A DNA stretch of 64,000 nt from Endomychus coccineus. Taxonomy: Eukaryota > Arthropoda > Insecta > Coleoptera > Endomychidae. A model generated the notes under the pieces. That model was not told the DNA's origin. It searched no databases and saw nothing but the letters and a program-made list of their open reading frames with translations. The DNA lies in contig OY294069.1 in assembly GCA_958510875.1 (NCBI GenBank), forward strand, positions 167,089,111-167,153,110, given 5' to 3'. Numbering within the stretch: position 1 is the first letter of the stretch; each line of letters opens with the position of its first letter. Below are positions 58,040-64,000 of the stretch, piece by piece. The position numbers and the translations under genes are program-made.

Positions 58040-59280
58040 TATGAATATACACCACTACTACATACACTAGAAGTGGGAGGTATCATAATCTGAATAATAT
58101 TTTGTTTTTGTGAAGTTTGAATTTTTAAAAAAGTTTTGAATGAAGTTAAAGTTAAAGATTTGATATTGGCCGGAGTGGAATTGTAAAACTTGCAAATATT
58201 GTATGAAAAGGCACGATGGAAAATAGCTAATCGATAAATAGGAGGACTAATAAAGCCCTTATTTCGGTTGTTTTGTAGACAATATTTTGTGAAAATATAC
58301 ACAGGAATTTAAGTAGTACCTGTTTTCAATGTTTAGCCAACTGAGATCCTTTAATTTATGTGATACTCTTTCATATTTTCGAATGCCGTAAGTGTACCTG
58401 ATACAAGCATTTTGAATTCTTCGCAATTTAGATCTATCCATAGCTGTTAGACATGGATAGTAAACTACCGAACAATGATTCAAATGAGATAGCACAAGAG
58501 CATCACATAGTTTAGTTTTAATATGAAATGATAAATATTATCTGTGACAATATAATTATTTTAAGGACATGATTGAAGATCCTACACATTTAGAAATATG
58601 ACTGGTAAATCTCAGTTGATCGTCAAGAATAACTCCTAGATTTTTAGCTTCTCTCACTGGTGTTAGTGTATCATTCCCTATCTTGATTTCAAAATTGCAT
58701 ATAACCTGATCATACATTTTTTTATTTGCGAAAAGTAAAAATTTTGATTTAGCATTATTCATAATTAGACAATGTTTTTTTGCTTACTGGGCCAGACTTT
58801 CCAAGTCTTTATTAATTTCTAAATTAGCCTGCACTGCATTTTCCGGATCAAAAATTTTGTAAAGTTGGCTGTCATCAGCATATCTGTGGTGGTTACAATA
58901 CATAACAGGCTTCATAAGTTGTGAGGTATATATATTAAACAAAATATGACCTGAAATGGAACCTTGTGGAAATGACTTGGGTGCGATTACATAAATAGTT
59001 TTGAAAAAATTTTAAGCAATTATTTGACATTTCCACATATTTTAAAATACTTAAGAGCAGTTTGTGATCCAGAGTATCGAAGGCTTTGCTAAAATCAAGT
59101 AGAATAAGTGCGCATGCTTTACCCTCATCTAGGCATGTGATAATATCGTCCGTAATGTTACTAAGGGCAGTAGAGCAACTATAACCTGGCCTAAAACCCT
59201 ATTGTTCTGATGGAAGGACAGAGTTATCCTCTAAATAATGCTGCAATAATAAATTATCTGATTCTAAATCCGAATTGGAG
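58040..59280 (-). pseudogene. CR1/jockey-like LINE F: reverse transcriptase to C-terminus
   Basis: Reading leftwards: GFRPGYSCSTALSNITDDII (fingers, with an in-frame stop just before), CALILLDFSKAFDTLDHKLL (motif A, Asp present), FPQGSISGHILFNIY (motif B after a small deletion), HHRYADDSQLYKIF (motif C, YADD intact) and NNAKSKFLLFANKK. Then GNDTLTPVREAKNLGVILDD with QLRFTSHISK, LSHLNHCSVVYYPCLTAMDR, LRRIQNACIRYTYGIR, and a C-terminus ending in a basic region. Domain order is that of CR1- or jockey-type RTs, without RNase H. Catalytic residues survive, but stops and frameshifts disrupt the frame and the endonuclease is missing. Confidence 0.92.
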
Positions 59281-60076
59281 ATGATCTGCACTGGATACTT
59301 CCATTTGCCAATCTATGGTCTGTTCAGAATCTATTAATCGGCATTATAAACATCGATTTCTTAAGTTTTGCTAAACATTTATGGTATTATCGCAGGTATT
59401 TGACGGGCCTAGGTAGAAACTTTACCTATATTAATGTATTCAATCAAAGTAATAACTTTCCATCTAAGTGTCCGTTAATTTCTATTAGCTGTCTCATGTA
59501 ATTGAATTGAAGTTCATTTATATGGAATACACACCCGAGATTGCATACTTAGCCGGTTCAGGTCGAACCACAATAATATAAATTAGCCAATCGTGATTAT
59601 AAGTATCGGTCCTGATATACAGACTCGACTACTATATCTGCACTGCTTTTAATGTGTCATGTATGCTTGCAATTTATTACAACCAATATTAACGACTCAA
59701 AAATAACACAACTGGTTATACAATATAATTACTACACTCCCATAATGAGCAACCATCTAAGTAATTACCTAGTTAATATGCATATTGCTTTATACTTCCA
59801 TTACAACAATTGGATTTTACTGCCATTATTTATATTTGATTTTTACATCACCGCTTTTCGTGTAGGAGTGGATCTGTTACTACATTTCTATAAAGATTTA
59901 ACGGTCATTCGTGTTGACTGTCATATAAATATACCAAAGCATGGAATGGGTGTTGGTCCAGCCTAAAAAGGCAATTTTTCCTATTTGGATGAACTTGTGA
60001 ATCGTTGAAATAGCCATTTATCAATTTCTTGATCTAACGAATGTTTTGACCGCGTATCTTTCGAATGACCTACAAT
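59281..60076. other. No recognised gene
   Basis: A plus-strand frame of 104 codons at 59652-59966 is hydrophobic and Tyr/Asn-rich. I cannot assign it. Confidence 0.35.
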
Positions 60077-60100
60077 CAGTGGCGGCTCGTGGGTTCAAGA
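60077..60100 (+). repeat. Isolated hAT-type terminus
   Basis: CAGTGGCGGCTCGTG matches the ends of the hAT element at 32854-34505. No partner terminus is seen downstream within a few kb, so it is a truncated or solitary end. It falls within a 112-codon plus-strand frame (60065-60403) that I cannot identify. Confidence 0.6.
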
Positions 60101-63100
60101 ACCGGTAAAGCAATATCAGCAACGAAAATTTATTTTATTATGTACTTTTTGTGGTTTACTACGTTTTTTTTGGAAGGTTTTCCACCTGTAAAGATAATTG
60201 TGAAAAATCAACTTCATACAATAATATTTAACGGTTATATTAGAATAGGGAGTATACCAGCCGATATGGGAATAAGTGCTCATCTCCTTTGGAGAATGAA
60301 CCATGTGCAGCAGTTTATCGGTACAACGTCCCTTTGGACCAAAGTCAAGCAGCACGATGATGCTCTGGAGCATATTTCGTTAATCGTTAGAGAAAACTTT
60401 TGAATGAAGATGATAGGAAAGGACGAACCTGTATCATGACCAGCAAGATCATTCCATATATACCTACCTCGAAGAACGGCAGCAACAAGTGTATCAAGGA
60501 TGCCACAAAACTGACCCAATATGGGAGTTTCGAGAGAGTTAGGCAAAGATTTCGTGACTGCCGTGAAATGGAGGGAGGGCACATTGAACATCTCGTTTGA
60601 CTTTTTGACTTTGTTTTTGCTCTCAAGTCACATTATCTGAGTCTAAATACAATATCTTCAGCATCTCCGAAACCGCCTATGTTCGTCGAGACTTTCTTTC
60701 ATATTTTGGATACATTACCTCTCCCCCTCTGTTAAGGCAAAGAAGTGTGACGAAACAATCCAAGCGTTTTTGCCTTTGCGTTTTGATGATGTCACACTTA
60801 GGAGTTCATTGACTCAATTTTCACTTTTTCCCATGTTTACAAAAATCTTCAAGGTTGCTTGCTTTCGATGGGTGTCAAAACAGAACTACATGATATATCA
60901 GTCTGAAAATTTTAATGTGTTCTAGTTAAAAATGTCACTTGGAATTTCCCATTGTAGTGTCATCTGTTTTATTTTTCAGGGACTTTTCACTTTGCCCTCG
61001 TATGCACCAGCTGTTTCTCATTAATCATTACCTTCGTCAAAAATATGATCCCATCGAACTCAACCACACAATTAAACGATGCTAGAACAGTTACATAAAT
61101 AAGTCTTGCTAAAAACAATAGCTCAATAAATAAGATATAAGTAACAGATTTTCATTGATGCAGAATATCATAAATACATTCGATTTGCTTTATTATTTAC
61201 AAGACAGGCTTCCGTGGCGTCATTAGTAACTTGCGGACTGGGAATAAGCGGCAGTAAGATCGAGGAGGGCTACGTAAGCTTTAGCGACCCCCAATCTAAA
61301 TCAGCGGGCCTCATTAAAATATGTAAATGTTACTCAGAACTGAAATCATAAAGAACGTGAGCGACTTTACATTAACTCGCTTTATTATAAGCAGCAATTT
61401 AATGTAATGGTTATTTATTTCAATCAGAAAGGCGATTAGGTTGCTTTCAGATACATTAATATTTGTTAGCATAATAACTTATACAAATAACTTCCGCTTT
61501 ATAACACACAGTTGAAGCATTGTTTCATAATTTCGGCAAACGCCGCCATGCTTTGAACTTCCCTAACTGGAATAAATATCTGTTGAATATTAAAAAGTGC
61601 CGGATGAACTCTCAGTAGTTTACAGGAGTTTTCGTTTGTGTTGAGATGAATAAGAGTTAATTTTCATAATCTTCTTATATTTTCATTCTCAATATACAAC
61701 TTCTCGTCATACTAAATCAGAATAAAAATCAATGTACACAGATGTTACATGTCATGGAGACTGAGATAGTTTACGAGGATCTGATGCAAAAAACAAGGTG
61801 TGTTCAAGAAGTGAACGAAATTTTAAATTTGCGAGTTAACGGAATCATAAGAGGTGTTGGCGGGTTGGCGGATTGGCAGCACTGCGTTCTTTACAATTGA
61901 ACCAATATGGTTCATTTACGATAAGAACGATATGACGTCATGAATCAAGGTCGGTCATTGTTGTCAGGTTGAGCAGGTTTCTAATGTTTTTGAATACAAC
62001 TGTAAGCAGTACGGCACTGTTAGGGACGGTCCGGGGAAGTCCCATAGTATGTCCGGAGAGATCCCTCCATGAGTGGGCGATGAGGGAGATATATAGAAAT
62101 GCGCGGAAGGCAAGAGCGGCTTGTAAGAGTACAAAATACTCTAACTTATGGATGAACTAAAAGTTCTATTTTATCGCTCGGTTGCCGACAGCTACAGTGA
62201 AGACGGTCGTGAGTTATATTATAGATGTTAAAATTTGGGCACCAGAGTATTTTAACCAACCAACAAATTATGCTACTGAACTAGGGGATTCAAACACTCA
62301 AAAGTCCCCAGGTTAAATTACCCTGAAAGTATACAAAAAAATGAAAGAGTGTACTCAGAATGATTGAAATTTACTGGTAATCGAAATAATTAGTGTTGTT
62401 ACAATTTATCACAGAGCTTAATATTAATGAGTTATGAAGTGTATGAAATTGAAGTATGAATGAAGTTAAATTTCTTAAATTACAGTGAATAACAGTTAAA
62501 TTTACATATATCTAAATACTCAAATGATTGTTTCAAAACGTCACATAACCAAAATTGGGTATCCTGACCTGGTAATTGCTGGGTAAGAGGTTATACTTGC
62601 TCGACTGTGGATTGGTACTTCCTACTTGGTGTATGGATCCCTGCTACCGTTCTAATACAGTTTCCACGATTGTACATCACAAGTCAATATGCAACTTCTA
62701 AATCAGTTTTCCACAGCAGATTCAAATCAACCTCAAAACTTCGTACCCTTGTTGAATTTGTTTCACAACATGGACAAAAAAAAACCTCTATCACGATAGG
62801 GTTTTTTTTCCTTTCACTCAAACGACTTTACTTCTTGTCCAAAACCAGTCACGTTAAAACTAAGTTTTAATCCCCTTAGGTGCATTAATTACACAAATAA
62901 TTCCAATAATTTCAATCCAAATTGGTAATTGATGCCTTTGCTTTCAACGGAAGAATATTCCCAGAATTTGGTTCCAAACATAAGCTTGGTATCACCTCCC
63001 TGTTGATATAACTTAGAAACACGACTTTCCACTAGAACGATTTGACCAGAAGTAACGCCATTTTCTGGCGCTTCGATGTCTCACAGAACAACCTCGAAAT

Positions 63101-63448
63101 AGAAGCGGTAACTACGGAGTCTGACACTGAACAACCATGACTCGTAGAATATACGGTCTAGCATAGCTGACGTCACAGGAGTTAACCGATTGTAGTACAG
63201 CGGCCATTTCTAAGCCGTTAAGTGGAATTTACACGTTACAGGCTCTACGCATTTAGTATGAGAGGGTATCAGACGTAATATTAATTATAAATAGTCATTC
63301 TTAAGATTGTCATTCTTTTAGAATATAATTAACTTTTATTTTATAACTGTTTCTTAAAAAACTAACACAACTAACGATCTGATTCAATAAGCTGTTCACA
63401 AACAAAATTAGTATTTTTTCATTTATTATATCAAATAAAAAACTACTC
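60101..63448. other. Mostly unassigned; several overlapping open frames at 60.1-60.6 kb
   Basis: 60100-60600 is open on both strands (plus 60065-60403 and 60400-60600; minus 60591-60280 and 60626-60387), without domains I recognise. Further right, 61969-62160 and 62607-62870 are isolated plus-strand frames of 63 and 87 codons. An A-tract/T-tract hairpin lies at 62776-62810. Confidence 0.35.
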
Positions 63449-64000
63449 GAGAGGGAACCCTATAATGTTCGAAGAATATCCAGCAGTAGAATGTAGGGAA
63501 AAGAGTTAGGCATAGTATTTTTCTTGAAAGTTTGTAGGTTATAAGCATAGGGAAAGACCTCAATAGGTGAAGACTTTCGCAACTTCGCTGTTCGGTGAAG
63601 AAATGAAGTCAGGTAACAAGAAGTGCGGCAGGTCTCGAGCTTAACAGTGAAGGGGTGACTAGTTTGAGCTCGTCTATTCCGCTTATCTGAGATCCCTCAT
63701 TGTGGAACAACAGACGAGATTTCTGATGAACACCAACCATGGAAATAACTATTGAAAGAAGAGAGAACTCCTACCTTCCTACGATGTTATAGAGAGGTCA
63801 ATGAACTCGTAAGAATCAAACGAATAGCTCTCTTTTGGACAGAATCCAAGAGCTTCAGCGTATGTTTGGGAGCCGAACTCCAAACATGTGAACAATACTC
63901 CAGAACAGGTCAAATCTGGTGCTCCGTAGATTATGAGGAGTTGCTTGGATGTGAAGTAACTCGTGGCGCAGAATAGAAAACCAAGTTTTTCTGAAGCGGT
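63449..64000 (-). pseudogene. LINE A post-RT region and C-terminus, running off the window
   Basis: From the right edge the minus strand reads PVLEYCSHVWSSAPKHTLKL, LDSVQKRAIRLI, SFNSYFHGWCSSEISSVVPQ, then HPFTVKLETCRTSCYLTSFL with HRTAKL, and FPYAYNLQTFKKN, ending LRTL and a stop. This is the segment after the RT in jockey/CR1-type elements (LEYCSHVW...DSVQKRAIRLI...RTARLWNxLP). The end matches 45425-45560. It has one stop and a frameshift within it. The RT would lie beyond 64000. Confidence 0.85.

Noticed and set aside
57517..58044. 175-codon frame and two shorter ones across 57.6-57.9 kb
   Set aside because: They span the 200-N gap and have no sequence support inside it.
62776..62810. A-tract, GATAGG/CTATC stem and T-tract resembling a bacterial rho-independent terminator
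   Set aside because: The window is eukaryotic and has no bacterial genes; it is an imperfect palindrome between homopolymers.

Overview
The window looks like AT-rich intergenic DNA from an arthropod, most likely an insect. There is no bacterial gene organisation. The recognisable coding matter is almost entirely decayed transposable elements of types typical of insect genomes: jockey/CR1-like and R1/I-type LINEs, Penelope-like elements with GIY-YIG endonucleases, hAT, Tc1/mariner-like and PIF/Harbinger transposons, and a Helentron. The species cannot be named from what I can see. I found no convincing tRNA, rRNA, CRISPR array or intact host gene. One 200-base run of N is an assembly gap.

Layout. 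1-1060 is a Helentron end (helicase joined to endonuclease). 1179-1460 is a repeat whose inverted partner lies at 57046-57326. 3.0-3.5 kb holds two LINE scraps, and 4.95-5.8 kb a (TAGTAAA)n array grading into a degenerate minisatellite. 5.8-11.4 kb is almost empty apart from a dispersed repeat at 9.2-9.7 kb; a small MITE sits at 11.4 kb and a CpG-richer tract at 11.6-12.6 kb. 13.0-14.7 kb has a LINE RT next to a Penelope element broken into two divergent halves. 16.2-17.3 kb joins a mariner remnant to a LINE. 18.6-20.7 kb is the longest LINE body (RT plus RNase H). 21.8-22.4 kb has a promoter-like or LTR-like block and a candidate terminal exon, followed by a satellite array that changes orientation in its middle. 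25.7-26.5 kb carries a long reading frame with three stops that I cannot identify.

27.9-35 kb is rich in Penelope pieces, one of them interrupted by a hAT element with a perfect 8-bp target duplication. 35.3-37.2 kb is a mariner-like element with inverted repeats of about 500 bp, followed by a perfect 29-bp-arm hairpin. 38-40.7 kb contains LINE and Harbinger pieces. 42.0-44.3 kb is a second copy of the 9.2-kb repeat, split by a 1.85-kb insertion. 45-51 kb has further LINE, Harbinger and Penelope fragments. 52.9-55.0 kb is an R1-type LINE bracketed by two copies of its own 3' region. 56.3-57 kb is another hAT remnant, 58.0-59.3 kb a CR1/jockey-like LINE with an intact YADD motif, and 63.45-64 kb a LINE tail running off the end.

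One LINE family, called LINE A here, recurs at eight or more sites. In the three copies where the catalytic site can be read, the FADD aspartate pair is altered. Nothing here forms a pathway or operon. The story is nested and chimeric insertion of mobile DNA, plus a few unexplained open frames and structured repeats that deserve database searches.
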